Positions 26,501 to 41,500 are shown, counted from the stretch's first letter. The stretch is DNA of 64,000 bases from Arcuatula senhousia (GCA_963971305.1 OZ020307.1:14521501-14585500); one strand, 5' to 3'. Made by a program: numbers and translations. Notes: generated by a model from the letters alone, not told the origin.

Positions 26501-29500
26501 ATGTGACACAACCTCCAGAATCTTTGGTCATGGGAAAGGGTCAGTACTGAAAAAGGTATGTGGAAGCAACCAACTTAAAGACCTTGCGTCCGTCTTTAGC
26601 CAACGATCCAGTAAGGAAAGAGTTCGTGCAGCTGGTGAAAAAATCTTCGTTTCTCTGTATGGAGGGCTAGCAGACGTCAAAACACTAGACACTTTGAGAT
26701 ACCGAATGTTTGCCTCAAAAGTTTGTGTAGGAAACATCTTTGTACAGGTACATACATTGCCGCCAACATCTGATGCTGCAAAGTTACATTGCTTGAGGGT
26801 CTACCATCAAACCCAAGTGTGGATCGGAAACGGTGAAAGTCTTGACCCGGCTGATTGGGGTTGGCAAGTTGAAGACAATAAGTTACTACCTATACGAGCA
26901 ACACTTCCACCTGCTCCTGAAAAACTTCTAAAGATCATTAAATGCAACTGTAGACAGAATTGTGATTCCAAGCGGTGTTCATGTCGTAAGCATAGCATTG
27001 ACTGTTCCCCAGCATGTGGTGAATGTAGAAGAATTAACTGTTCGAACACTTCTATCCCACAAACTGATGAATTAGATGATGTGTAAAAAACGATAATTTT
27101 ACCAAAAGATGAATTATGTGTAATGTTGCAATTTTGGAGGCCGAAAATATGTTTTTTTCTTTTAGTTTTGGTCAAATTGATCATTAATGTATGATGAAAA
27201 TGAAACCAGAATTCGCCAAATGATAATTCTTAAACGTATTAATTATTTTAATATCATAAACAGTCCCTCTAAATATCTTATACATTTTTCACAATTTTTA
27301 ATCCAATTTTTGGTTTTTTACCCAAAAATATTGGTATTTAAGAATGAAAACATAGTTTGAAAATGAAATACATGTCAGATATTGTTTATTATTTCGTATC
27401 AATTCATTTTGGCTATCATAGTTGGCATTAGATATCTATTAGAAAAACATACAAATTTATTGCAGTTTTTGGCGATTTTTGAATAAAATCATTATTTTTA
27501 ACCCAAAAATTAAAATTTTCCGACCGTATGATTTTTCTAGACTTTTGTTATATGATTGTTTCATGTTTTCACAATACAAAATCGTTGAAATCATTTCTGT
27601 TGCAATTTGTTTAGATACAAGCCGAATACGGCACAGGTTGACTAGACTAAAAGGGTTATTTGGCCTGATGTGCTAATACTGCCATGTAGCTTCTGGTGAT
27701 ATGAGCCTTGCAAAAATGCTTCTTACATAAAAATAGATCTTTCCTTTATAAATAGTTCAACAGCAGACAAGTTTCCAAACACTTGGTTCATTATGATGAA
27801 GAAAAATGCTCCAACTCTGAAAAAACCAAATAACAATACAGATCTATGCAAATAAATGCTGGATTATTTTCACGATTAAAGTACTGGTAGCAAGGATAAT
27901 CTACAAATTTGAAATATTGTTTATGTTTAGTATAAAAGTAAAGTAGTAATTGGATAGTCAGGAAAAGGAACTATATTGTAAGCATGTATAGATATGTGAT
28001 GATTTTTATTGGTCATTTACTGAAAGGCTATATTGTACCCATAGCCATGGCTAATCGCTACAGTGATTCTCTCAGCTGAAAACTAAAATTCAGTAACTAG
28101 ATTATAAAGATTTTTGTAAGATGCTGCATGCAGATATAAGGCTTTTACTGACATCAAAGAATTTACTTTATAATCATTTATTTTCATGGGGAATTTACTT
28201 TATAATTCTTTATTTTCATGGGGACAAATTTCTTTGATTTCTTATTTTGAACTATACTTTTCAATTAAATGTTTTTAATTCACTGGGATTTAGAACAGAA
28301 AGAAGAATGGAATGTCATCAGATCTGCCATGCAGAGATAGTATGAAATAACTGATAGATCTGATTTAGTCAGATTGGGCTGAAAATATAACAAGTCTATA
28401 CCTGTTCTGAACTCCTACACAGTCTTTTTCTATCTGCCAGTATATAGCTCCAACTATCAAACCAAATACCACTAGCACAAACCACTGAAATCATAACATT
28501 AAATCATTTATTACTTATATTAGATATTATTATTAGACATGGAGGTTATTTATTTTCTGCAAACAAACTTTTTAAAGCAGAATCAAACAGTGGTGTGTAA
28601 TGTGACAGTTTAAATACTTGTGTTCTATAGAAGGAAATGTAAAGCTACAAGTTTTTGACTAGGCTAGAGGTTTTAATCTTTGTAATGAGCTGACTTGTCA
28701 CCCTTCTAGGGCAGACAGGGTTCATTCTCCAGTGTTGTATGAAACATGCTCTCCCAGTTATAAATGCTTTACTTTTTAGTCGCCAAATCCAAAATGAAGA
28801 TGGATAATGACAGGACAGCACTGTATTTTTTATGTTTAACATTATTTGTATTGTGGTTTTGTGTCATGGTTTCTATATTTGATTTTCAAATTACTGCTAA
28901 TACATGTACAAGTAGATTGTTACACATACATTTATTCCACATTTTATCATCTCTAAATGTGTTGTGTAAACTTATTCCATATATTATTATATATTTGTTA
29001 AAGCTCCATTTTCACCTGTTTTGGTAATACAATGTTTATCTTACCTGCATGATTGACAGTTGAGGATTCCTTAGTAGATTCAATATTGTTCTTTTAGAAA
29101 CCACAACAAACTAGAAAAAAAAGACAGATCATTTTTTTAAGTTTAAAACTTGAAGCATGTACCAAATTATCTTTTCTATTCATAAGATACTTTTTATAAC
29201 AACATGAGAAAATGTGTTTATAAATTAAATTAGATTAGCTATTTTAATATATTTTTTTCTGCTTTTTTTTGCCAATCAATATTCCTTTATTTGAGTGAAG
29301 CTTTTCTAATTGATAATTATTTAATAGATGATTCAAGATATTGCTCCACAGAAATTTAGTGAATCCAAAATCCTCCTATGATTTTAGGATTATTTGATTT
29401 TGACTTAGTTCTACAATGTACATGATGTATATGGGATATCCTCAGTGGAAATCCAAATTATTTAAAACAAGATTGCTACGCGTAGCCATGTGTCCCCCGC

Positions 29501-32500
29501 CGCCGCATAAAAGTTGTGTGGTATGTCAATTCAAGCAATATATTCTCTGAGAAACGATAGAAATAGGTTGTCAAAATATGGGATGATCACCTATTAACAG
29601 TAGTTTCAGCAACATATGTTCAGTAGTATCCGAGGAGTTGCACCCACAAAAATGTTTGATATGACAAAGTCCCATTTTTGGACCGGAAAATCACAAATTT
29701 GTAAATAACTCGAAAACTGTAAATATTGTTTCAAATTTTTTTTCGTATCATTATAAAGTACCTTTTGCTCTATCAGCCTACAAAATTTCAGAACCCTGTG
29801 CACCTAGGTAACCGAGATATTGGATGTCCTATATTTTGACCTTTCTTCCCTATTTCCATGGAAACGGCTGCCATTTTGAAAATTTCAAATATGGGATGAT
29901 CATCTACTAATTGTACCCTATTAGTGTGTAAAGTTTAAGCAACATCAATTCAGTAGTGTCCGAGGAGTTGCACCCACAAAAACGTTTGACTAAGTCCCAT
30001 TTTTCGGACTGAAAAATCACAAATTTGTAAATAACTCGAAAACCGTAAATATCGCTTCAAAATTTTTTTTCGTATTATTATAGAGTACCTTTTGTTCTAT
30101 CAGCCTACAAAATTTCAGAACCCTGTGCACCTAGGTAACCGAGATATTGAATGTCCTATATTTTGACCTTTTTTCCGTTTCCATGGAAACGGCGGCCATT
30201 TTGAAAATTTCAAATATGGGATGATCATCTACTAATTGTACCCTATCAGTGTGTAAAGTTTCAGCAACATCCTTTCAGTAGTTTCCGAGGAGTTGCACCC
30301 ACAAAAAACGTGACGGAAGGACGGACGGACGGACGGACGGAGACCATTACTAAGTCCCTCCGACGCGTTGCGGCGGGGGACAAAAAAAAAAAACCAAATG
30401 CAATTTGGAATTTTAATTTGTCTATAAAAGATATGCAATTCAAAATCGTCCAAGGAGTATTCAAATTTGCACTGGATTGCAGAATGTTATTAAACATATA
30501 TATAAACTTATTGATAACTTTTGCATCTATACCTGGGTCAAGCCACTTGTAGCATATTCTACTTTAGGAAGAATTTTCACTGTATTTGTTACAACAGCTT
30601 GTTCATACTGGTTTAATACTGGTTTTATATGGCTCTGTAAACTGAAAACATACAAAAATAAATTACGGTATGAAAGAATATAAGCAAATACACAGGACAT
30701 CTACCAGAAAAAGACCATGTTAACACAAAGTATTAAAATCCTAACCAGTAAAGATCATGGTATACCCATCAAGCTGTTTTATCCTGATTATTTGGGTAAA
30801 AAGTAAATTTAGTTGGTATTTATAATGTTTTATTTAAAATGCCTTACCAAGTCAGGACCATTGCAGTTTTGATTTCTCAAGCATACAATTTCATGTTTTG
30901 TCTCTGGGTATTTTGAGATTGACCTTCTCAATTGTGAATGATTTGTTATAACCTTTATAAGCTTGATATAACAATAGCAGTGAGCAACCCCTCTAATCAA
31001 TTAGCCAAAAAATTCTTCTTTTATTTCTCATAGACTTTGATGTGTAAAAGTTTCATGACAGTCTTTCAAGTTGTTAAACAGCTATGCCCTAAAAACCAAC
31101 TTTGAAAGGACAGAGTTTTTTACTGCTCAGTTTTGCTAAAAGCGAATTTAGGACAAATGATGAATCAAGTGTAACACTTGCTTTTTAGTATGCTTATTAT
31201 CAAATATTTACTCAATAGTTATTTGTTTAATTTATTTGTATTTTTAGTAAAAAATACATGATTTGTAAATTTTAGCACATTAATTTACCTGTTATATGCA
31301 GTTGATGACTTGAAACATTTGACCAGTCTGGTATGGGCATCTTTTATTTCTGGGAAGAAAAAATCAAGATTAATAAAAGATTCATATGTATTCATAAACA
31401 TATTCAGTGAAAAAACTAAATGCCACATGTAAGCCATGTTTTATCAGACAGAAATTCTGACTGGGTTACAATCTTTTTATATTTCCTGGTAGGGATTGAC
31501 CTTTTAAAATTAATGAACCAGCATGTTTGAACGACTCCCTGTAAAGCTAAAATAGAACCATCCTAAACTTGAAATCCACAAAATTAAATCTATGAAACAG
31601 TTCTTTTGTAATAAAACGTAAACTAATAACTTTTAAATGGAAGTAAGAATGTCACCATTTGTGCAGATTTTTCCCCTGAAATCTTTTTATGTTTGCTTTA
31701 ATATTGGGGCTTTCAACTTTTATTGATTGTCTAAACCTACATATACAGATGTTTCACAATAATGCATACATGAACACAGAACTATTACAAAAATATCCTG
31801 AAATATATTTTTATACCCAATGCCCAAAAATATACATTGATTTGTCCATAAATGTAATTTTACACTTCTACATGTGCATGTATGGGACAAAGCCTTCATC
31901 TTCATCTCAGTAACACTCAGTTCAATACTTTCATGTAGTAGCAGAATTAAGCTTCCAAACATTTGTCTTTACTATTTCTGATATTATAATATTAAACGAG
32001 AGGCTCCCAGGAGCCTGAATCGCTCACCTGGTATTGATGTTGACCCTATACTTTTGTAGAGCTAAATGAGCTGAACATTTAAGCAAGCAACAGCTTTTCT
32101 CTACCTGCAATAGTTTTTATTCTATAGGCCAAAAACACCATTTTCCACCTATAAGGGGCCATAACCCCTATAAGGAGTCATCTGACAACTTTGACCATAT
32201 GGAGACCTTTGTAGAGCTAAATGAGCTGAACATTTAAGCAAGCAACAGCTAATCTCTATCTGCAATAGTTTTCATTCTGTAGGCCAAAAACATGAAAAAT
32301 CGCTTTTTTCAGGGGCCGTAACCCCTTTAAGGGGTTATCTGACAACTTCCACCCTATGGAGAATTTTGTAGAGCTAAATGAGCTGAACATTTAAGCAAGC
32401 AACAGCTAATCTCTATCTGCAATAGTTTTCATTCTGTAGGCCAAAAACATGAAAAATCGCTTTTTTCAGGGGCCGTAACCCCTTTAAGGGGTTATCTGAC

Positions 32501-35500
32501 AACTTCAACCCTATGGAGACTTTCGTAGAGCTAAATAAGCTGAACATTTAAGCAAGCAACAGCTAATCTTTATCTGCAATAGTTTTCATTCTGTGGGACA
32601 AAAACATAAAAAATCGCTATTTTTCAGGGGCTGTAACCCCTATAAGGGGTCATCTGACAACTTCGACCCTATGGAGAATTTTGTAGAGCTAAATGAGCTG
32701 AACATTTAAGCAAGCAACAGCTAATCTCTATGTGCAATAGTTTTCATTCTGTAAGACAAAAACATGAAAAAACGCTATTTTTCAGGGGCCGTAACCCCTA
32801 TAAGGGGTTATCTGACATCTTCGACCCTATGGAGACTTTCGTAGAGCTAAATAAGCTGAACATTTAAGCAAGCAACAGCTAATCTTTATCTGCAATAGTT
32901 TTCATTCTGTGGGACAAAAACATAAAAAATCGCTATTTTTCAGGGGCCGTAACCCCTATAAGGGGTCATCTGACAACTTCGACCCTATGGAGAATTTTGT
33001 AGAGCTAAATGAGCTGAACATTTAAGCAAGCAACAGCTAATCTCTATGTGCAATAGTTTTCATTCTGTAAGACAAAAACATGAAAAAACGCTATTTTTCA
33101 GGGGCCGTAACCCCTATAAGGGGTTATCTGACATCTTCGACCCTATGGAGACTTTCGTGGAGCTAAATGAGCTTAACATTTAAGCAAGCAACAGCTAATC
33201 TCTATCTGCAATAGTTTTCATTCTGTAGGCCAAAAACATGAAAAATGGCTATTTTTCACCTTTAAGGGGCTGTAACCCCTATAAGGGGTCATCTGACAAC
33301 TTCGACCCTATAGAGACTTTTGTAGAGTTGAATGAGCTGAACATTTAAGCAAGCAACAGCTAATCTCTATCTGCAATAGTTTTCATTCTGTAGGCCAAAA
33401 ACATGAAAAAATGCTATTTTTCACCTTTAAGGGGCCGTAACCCCTATGAGGGGTCATCTGACAACTTTGACCAAATGAAGACTTTTGTAGAGCTTTTGAT
33501 GCTGAATCAGCAGCATGGCCTCAGATTTCCTTTATCTCTTATACTTTTTTATTTATAAGCCAAAAACAGTAGTCTGACCCCCCTAGTCTATTTTTAGTAA
33601 CGGCGGCCATGTTTTTTAACAGATCAAAAATCAAAACACAAGTTTGGTGCAGGACACCCTAAGGATCATTCATACCAAGTTTCATTAAATTCTGTTCAGT
33701 AGTTTCAGAAAAGAAGATTTTTGAAAAATTGTTAACAGATGACGACGACGACGACGGACGCCAAGTGATGGTAATAGCTCACATGGACCTTCAGTCCAGG
33801 TGAGCTAAAAAGTTTAATCTATCAAAAGAATTATTTTCATAAACAAGCATGCATGCATTTTCTTACACCTGAAGTACTGATAACAAAGTGTATTATCATC
33901 AATGAGTAACATCAATGTACAAAAGTGCAGTATTTAGAAAATACAAGCTAAAGGGTTATCTTTAGATAAGTTTTACCAAGTTCAGCTTATGTAAGGTAAT
34001 GTTTTATCTCACAAGTGCATGTGTACCTTATAACTGGTTCACATAAATTGAATATGTAATACGCAAAATGTTGTTTTGTAAACAATCAATGTTTTTATCA
34101 GTTGTAAAACCTAAAAAATCCTTATATATTATGCTTTTTTATCATTATCAACAAGATAATGTCTTTAAATGCATAAAACATGCATAATTACTGATCCGAG
34201 CTTGACAACCCATCATGCATATTAATATATATTTAAATATCAATCTACAGAATGAGGAATATACATTTAAAAAAATATATATATTTATGACCAAAAAATC
34301 CCTTAACCTACAGCCTACAAGACATTAAGTTTGTACATTCAGACTAATTTTATCCTTGTATTAATGAATAGTTATCATTCCAAAATTAATACAGCCAAAA
34401 ACCACATTCATTGTAAATGATAATGGTTGATTACACTCTCTACATTTAAAATTATACCTTGCTCATCCATTGCTCTGAAAAATTTTATGACACATAAAGA
34501 GGAAAAATTAGTTTTTTGAAACAAAACTATCAATATGTTAAATGATTCTTTTGATTTCTTTGAGATTAAGATCAAATTGTGTACAAGCAAGATTATCTTT
34601 TCCAAAAAATAAAATAAAAATAATTCACGGGACATATAGATGCCCCTGCTCCCAAACAGGAGGTAGAGGTCCAAAAAGTCGGACACAGCTTAGCACAAAT
34701 TTGGTAACATAAAACAACCCTGCTGAATTTCAAATAATTATAAATTAGGTTTCATGAGCAAATCATAACAGGTAATAACATATTGATGGACTTATAGGAT
34801 GTACATATGTAAAGACTGCAGTGTGCAGACCATCACTGCAGGGTCCAACAATATATACCAAAGTAAAGAAAATATTTCTTTTGTCATAGGACAACTCTAA
34901 TACTTGTACTAACAAAGATAAAACTTCATTCTAAACTAATTATCTAGTAACTGAAAAGAGGATATTAAGCTTAAGATCTGTAGTGATGTTTGTTTATATA
35001 CAATATATTAGGCTTGGAGATTTTCTAAGTCTAGATATAGTTCATGGAAACTAATTCAAACCTAAAAGATGTGACTAAGCAATAAAATCCTTCCCATTTT
35101 GAAGCTCCATTATACATGTGTCAAAGTGTATCAAGTTATTATATGTGTAAACAAGCTCATGAGAGTGATAAAGCAGCCCAGCCAACACTTGCAAAGTTTA
35201 AATAAAGTCATATAACACTTGAATAAAACAATAAGTTAGTAACTATTTAAGATGAGAGAGTCACACAAAGCATTGATAAGTAGATATGCAAAGTCTTCAA
35301 ATATGTGTTTCCTTCCTTGTGCCAATGGTTTAAAATTCAAACGATCATTTCCTCATAAAAAGGATAAATCATAAATTTCACCAAAATTCTATGAATTTTA
35401 TTAGATACAGTAATGTATCATGATATATTGGCACACTATGGGACTGACACATATTTGTTGGTCTACTATAGAGTTACCTTGAGATGTTACTTCATCTGAA

Positions 35501-38500
35501 GACAACCATTAATTGAAAAATTAAAATCATGTCCTTAATGTAATTTATGATTTCGTATCTGACAAACATTAAAGTCTATTTTTGTGCATTTAAACTGCAA
35601 TCACTTATTTCCTATGACAAAGAAAATGATAAACAAACCTGATCACTGTTTCGCAAGACCTTTTGTTTAACCCTGTAGCAATATATAAACCCACTTATGT
35701 TACTTTAAGTAAATCCATTTTTACAAATTGTTTCTTGTGTAACTAACAATTTTATACCAGCATTATGTTGTTTATTAATTCACCAATAACTATTTTGGAG
35801 TCATTAACTAGCAGAGTTTTTTTCCTAAATGAAAACAACTTACCACTTGATCCTGTAAAAATGTTAAAAAGCTAAGATTGAGCGAGTGTCCTGGATTTTG
35901 CGAACAAGTTAATTCTTTGACTCAGCATTTTATGATGGAAATACATATCAACACTATTAACTTATTGAAAAAACAAAGATACTTTTTAAAAATTGATCAA
36001 AAAAAAAAACAAGTGTGGCCACTAAAAGTATGTCTCGCCTGCCGGCACCATCGCTAAAATCAACTACCTAAGCTTTCATTTCTTGATATAAACACAAAAA
36101 GTGTCAGTATACCTAATAACAGATGCCTAGTTACTATACTATTCAAGCAATCCATTGTCCACACAAGTATTACAAAAAGTTTTCTGTCTGAAAAAAAGAC
36201 CTAAGTTCACAGAGTCACTGGGGCGTAAAAATTGGGTCATGGTCACATGGCATGGTGACAGTTGCGTTGTCCATAACCGCAACTGTCTGTTTACCCAATA
36301 TCAGATGCCTAGCTATTATAACTTTCCAGCAATTCATCATCCATAAAAGTCTTACAAAAAAGTTTTTCGGCCTGAAAAAGACCTAAGTTCACAGATTCAC
36401 TGGAGCGTGAAAATGAGGTCAGGGTCACACGGCATGGTGACAGTTGCATAGACCATAACCTGAACTGTCTGTATACTAAATATCAGATGCCTAGCTATTA
36501 TACTTTTCCAGCAATTCATCGTCCACAAAAGTCTTACAAAAAAGTTTACAGCCTGAAAAAAGACCTTAGTTCACAGAGTCACTGGAGCGTGAAAATGAGG
36601 TCAGGGTCAAATGGCATGGTGACAGTTGCGTAGATCATAACCTGAACTATCTTTATACCAAATATCAGATGCCTAGCTATTATACTTTTCAAGCAATTCA
36701 TTGTCCACAAAAGTCTTACAAAAAAGTTTACGACGCCGCCGCCGTCGCCGCCGCCGCCGGAAAGTAATACCTATGTCTCGCCTTCCGCGACTATTCGTCG
36801 CAGGCGAGACAAAAATGACAACAAAACAAAAAGAAGTTTCACAATAAAATTGATATTTTAAAGTACTTAAATAGAATTAATGACAACAGCAGATATGCAT
36901 CCTATTAGGCTTACCTCCAGATTCATGGTCTGCCTCACCATTGATCACGTCTAGGAAGAAATCTGCAGGATTGTTGTGTTCTTCTATAACATAACCTGAA
37001 ATAAAGAGGTAATGATAATCATAAGAGATAAGACAAAAGTTTATTTAAAACAAGCTATGTTTTCCATTGTGATTTTTTAAATTGACGTTTCTTTAATGTT
37101 GGTTGTATCGCGTACGCTTATTCCACATCTCTTTATCGTCTATTATATGAGGTGCAAACAAGTGCTTTTCTATTTGGCGTTTTTTTTTTAGATTTTAATC
37201 ATATGATTTTGACAAATGGTTGCAACTTCAGAGAAAGTGTTAGAATCTGTGACAATGGGTGTTATAGGCTAAATATCAAACTAAAGCTGAAAACAAGCTT
37301 ACTGTGAGTATTCTATCACCCGTCTATATATTGGAGTGTATGTAAAAAAAACACTTTCAATCTCAAAGTATCTGTATATATGCCATGATAATTTTAAAAA
37401 ATACCTTTTTCATGCACATTCCAATTGCTATTTATATAATGTAAATTTTCATTAAAATGCATCAAGTGATTTAGGAAAAACTGCATTCCTGCAATATTTG
37501 TTATGTCACTTTTAGTCTTACTCAGTATTATTTATTACAAGGTGTCAGATTGGCATCAGCCATTGATCAATCATTTATTGGTTGTTTTTCAAAATGACAT
37601 AAAAAAATCTTCATCTGCCAGCACAAACATTTTTAGTTTATTTTAAAACTACATGTAACTATTAAGTAATGATTGTTGATTAAAAATATACCTGATAGGT
37701 CAAGTGGACTCATGTTTCACCTAGCTTTTTAGGGAGCAATAAACAGGTAAAGTGTTACAGAACTAACCAATAGCTTTAAAATACTCCAGAGATTCCTTAG
37801 CGGGTCCATGGTAAACACACTCTCCAAGAGACAATAACATCAGACTATCAAACTGTTTAAAGATTGAAAATCTAGGTTGATGGATAGAGAAAACAACAGT
37901 TCTCCCTTTCAGTGCAAGCCTGAAACATGTTAATAGAAAATGAGTTATTCAAATTTGATTAGAACAGTCTTTGGCTAGTCATAGAGTTTTTGTATTGTGT
38001 TCCTTTACCAAATTTGACCTATCTTAAAACATGAATCAGGTGTTTTCATCTTTTGGACTTAATGCATTAGAAGGTCTACATGTAGAGGTTTTCTTTGTGT
38101 GTTTTATTCATTAAATGTAATCAAACATCAAAGACCTTTAAACTATCCATATCTATTCAGTTAAGTGTTTGTGGAATTTTTAAAGTGTTGTCTATATTGT
38201 AGGTTGTGCTGCATACAATTGGTCACATACACTTATTCCACATCTCATTTGAAAACAGCAATTGTATTTAGGCTTTTATGACTTTTTAAAGCATAAAATT
38301 ATGTGTCAAAATCTTTATAATAAATATGATAATTGGGATGTTGACTTATAGCTGTGTGAACATGTTAAACATCAGAATGGTTTTAAAATAGACTATAGGT
38401 TATGGCGATTACATTTATCCACATCTCATTGTCTTCTATAATGCAAAAAATGTCTTTAAATAATTGCAATTAGACTTTTTAAGTGATTCAGGTGTTAAAT

Positions 38501-41500
38501 TCTTATAACTCTAAAATCACCTTCTCAGTAACATCATGACAGAATTAGCTGTATTTGCATCAAGACCTGTGGTTGGTTCATCTAAAAATAGCACAGGAGG
38601 GGAGATAATCAACTCCATTCCAATGTTTGTTCTTTTCCTTTCACCACCTGACACACCTCTAAAGAATTCATTTCCTACCTAAAAAGTAAGAACTTTGTTA
38701 TGTTTATGAGATGAAATAACAAAACAAACCACCTTGCATCAATATAGAGTAGATGTGTACTCATCATCAGAAAGTAAAGAGTTAGCCAAAAGAAAGATGA
38801 ATAAGGGCTGTAAGAGAAATATATGAATTATACCACTTTGACATTGAGGAGAAGCTTAAAGTTAAAAGTGGAAAGTTGTCAATATCTTTGCCCTTTAAAT
38901 TTAAGCAAAAAGTTCGAAGGGTCAAAATCAAGGTCAGACTTTTATTGCTTTGTTATTATATAGGACCAGATTTGATAGTATACATAAACTGTTTAAGCCT
39001 TGTATGTATATAAAATCACACAGCACTCAAAGTACTGTATAAATACAAATTACTATACATGTATTTACATGCTCTTGTTTGTTCTTATAGGTCTTTATTA
39101 CCCCTTGGAGTTTTACTATGTAAATTTATAAACTTGCATTGCATATTTCTGTTTAAAGTCTTTGAATTAATGTCTGGATTTTTATTAAAACAAACATTCA
39201 TATTTTGTGTGATTATAATTAGACATTCATTGCATATCTAAGGAGTCATTTCAGAAAAACAATATAAAAGAGCAGGTTTGGAATGTACTATTCTTTACTT
39301 GAACATGTTATATGTGGTAGTCATTTTGAGCAACTACATATTCATGCATTTATCTGAGAAAATATCCAAACTCAGATGGTCTAATATATTTGCCTTTCAT
39401 TCAATCCCCCTTTACAATTTTTCGTGGAATTCTTTAAAGTCTTAATGTGTACTGGGTACCTTTGTATCAGCACAGTTGTTTAGCCCTAGCTCATTGATGA
39501 CATTATCTACTCTGTCTTTTCTCTCTGTCTGTGAAGTATGACTTGGTAGTCTGAGAGCTGCTGAAAACTCAAAATTCTCTCTAACAGTCAAACCTCCCAT
39601 TACAACATCATCCTAAAAATATTATATTCAATATTAAAGCATGTACATTTTTGTAAATTAAACAATCTTTTTACCAGCATGATTAACAAGGAAAAAGGTA
39701 CATTTTGTTTTCAATCCAGGGTCAATAACAAAACCATGTATGTAGTGACTGCTGGTCACATTGAAAGCTGCTGGCTGTTTTCGGTAGTGGATTTTAAAAA
39801 TTGTTGTTAATATTGTAGGCTGTGTCCCTTACGTTTATTCCACATTTCATTTTCTTCTAATAGAAGGTTGTCACATAGCTTAATGCTAATTGAAACAAGT
39901 AATACTGTGAGCATATCCCCTCCTTCATATTGGACTCTGTACTGCCAAAAAAAACCCACCTCAAGTCAAGTTATCTCCCCTCAATGATATCCGAGAGCAA
40001 TGAATATTCTTTATTCACATCTACATGTGATGTACTCCTTTCATGTAAAGTTTCATCAAAATCCCTCAAGTGGTTTAGGAGGAGTTGTGCTTAAGAGCTC
40101 TCCCATTGAATACTATATTTAAAAAGTCCAAGTCCAATTATCTCCTCTGAGTGATATTCGAGAGCAATTCAAATTCTTCAAGCACATCTACATATGATGT
40201 GCTTTCTTCATGTAAAGTTTCATCAAAATCTGTTGAGTGGTTTAGGAGAAGTGCTTATAAGGTATATAAATGGACAGAAGGACAGACAGACAGGCATGAC
40301 AGGGTCATTCATAATCCCCCAATCAAATTTTGTTTGCGGGGGTATAATGAAATGTGGCTCACTGAAATTTAATAGAACCATTCAAATGAATTGGAGATTA
40401 AGCCATTCATTTTTTTCTTTCCTATCCATTAGTGTGTGGCTAGCAAAAATGTCTGCTAGATGCAGGATTCAGGTTGTAAGAATAAGATAGGACTGCTTCT
40501 TTTAGTCGACTTTGAAAAAGCATTTGATTCCATTGAGTGGGAATTTTTTACCAAAGCATTGGAAAGCTTTAACTTTGGTGATTCTATATGCAAATGGTTT
40601 GAAATTCTTTACTCACAAGCACAGAGCTGTGTTATTAACAATGGTCAAATGTCTAACTTTTTCAAATTAAGTCGAGGATGTAGACAGGGAGATCCCCTAT
40701 CTCCATATCTATTTATTATCGGTGTTGAGTTGTTAGCAATTAAACTAAAGGCTAACCAAAACATTAAGGGTATAGATATTAGAGGAACAGAATCACTTAT
40801 TAGCCAATATGCAGATGACACTTTTATGATGTTAGATGGCACTGAATTATCACTTTATGAAACTATAAAATGTTTTGACACCTTTTACAAAGCGTCAGGG
40901 TTAAAGGTTAATAGATCTAAAACTAAGGCTGTATGGGTTGGGAGCAAGCGGTTTTCAGATCATATTTTATGTCCAGATTTGAATCTAAGCTGGACAAACT
41001 CGAACTTTAGAGTTTTGGGACTGGACTTTTCCCTCGATTTGAGCTCAATGGTTGCTATTAATTATACAAAAAAGTTTAAGGAAGTTTCCCAGATTTTAAA
41101 AAGTTGGGAACATAGAAAGCTTACCCTACTGGGTAAAATTTCAGTGGTTAAGACTCTAGCATTATCAAAACTTATTCATTTGTTTACAACTCTGCCAAAT
41201 CTGCAGGATACAAAATTTCAAGAATTAAACTCTATACTTTTCAAATTTATTTGGTGTGGAAAGCCTGATAAGATCAGGAGGACCACTTTGGTTGGGGATC
41301 TAGATCAGGGTGGGCTAAATATGGTTCATTTACCTTCATTTGTATCTTACTTGAAGATTGGATGGGTTAAAAGATTTTTTGATAATCCTGCAGGTCCTTG
41401 GCAGACAATTTTATTAGCACATCTTCATGAATATGTAGGTGAACGTTTATTTAATCTAGAAAGTTCAAAGTTGAATGAAATTGTGTTAGAGTTGTCAAAT

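Larger units (their letters stand above)
21207..27546 (+). mobile_element. 6.3-kb TIR element carrying a zinc-finger / nuclease-like / CXC protein
   Basis: The left end (21207-21234) reads AAAAGTCTA, two variable bases, AAAATCGTACGGTCGGAAA. The reverse complement of the right end (27546 down to about 27517) matches it with two or three differences, and GGAAAATTTT recurs just inside both. The pair encloses one intronless gene (22736-27086) and lies wholly inside ABCG2 intron 12, antisense to it. This is how an autonomous DNA transposon looks. I cannot find a clear target duplication (left flank TTAACATAG, right flank GTTATATGA), so the outer ends may be off by a few bases. Confidence 0.65.

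Noticed and set aside
26331..27086. Second frame of the large protein taken as an independent gene
   Set aside because: It begins in the middle of a conserved block ([10 protein letters not shown]) and lacks a proper ATG start; it is the continuation of the upstream frame.
30232..30552. Overlapping frames on both strands with RPSVRPS / TDGRTE runs
   Set aside because: Translation of the GGAC simple repeat near the right end of a tandem-core element.
32000..33500. CRISPR-like regular array
   Set aside because: Units are adjacent whole repeats of 157-165 bp without short spacers, in a eukaryotic intron: an ordinary tandem core.
34466..34482. Possible 17-nt ABCG2 exon (AG before AGCAATGG, GT after GAGCAAG on the minus strand)
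   Set aside because: Splice sites look fair, but it would leave phase 0 while the next exon needs phase 1, breaking the frame.
40460..40478. Start of the LINE frame at 40460 as a true initiation site
   Set aside because: These codons lie in the target-site duplication and host intron; the element itself begins at 40479 already inside the RT domain.
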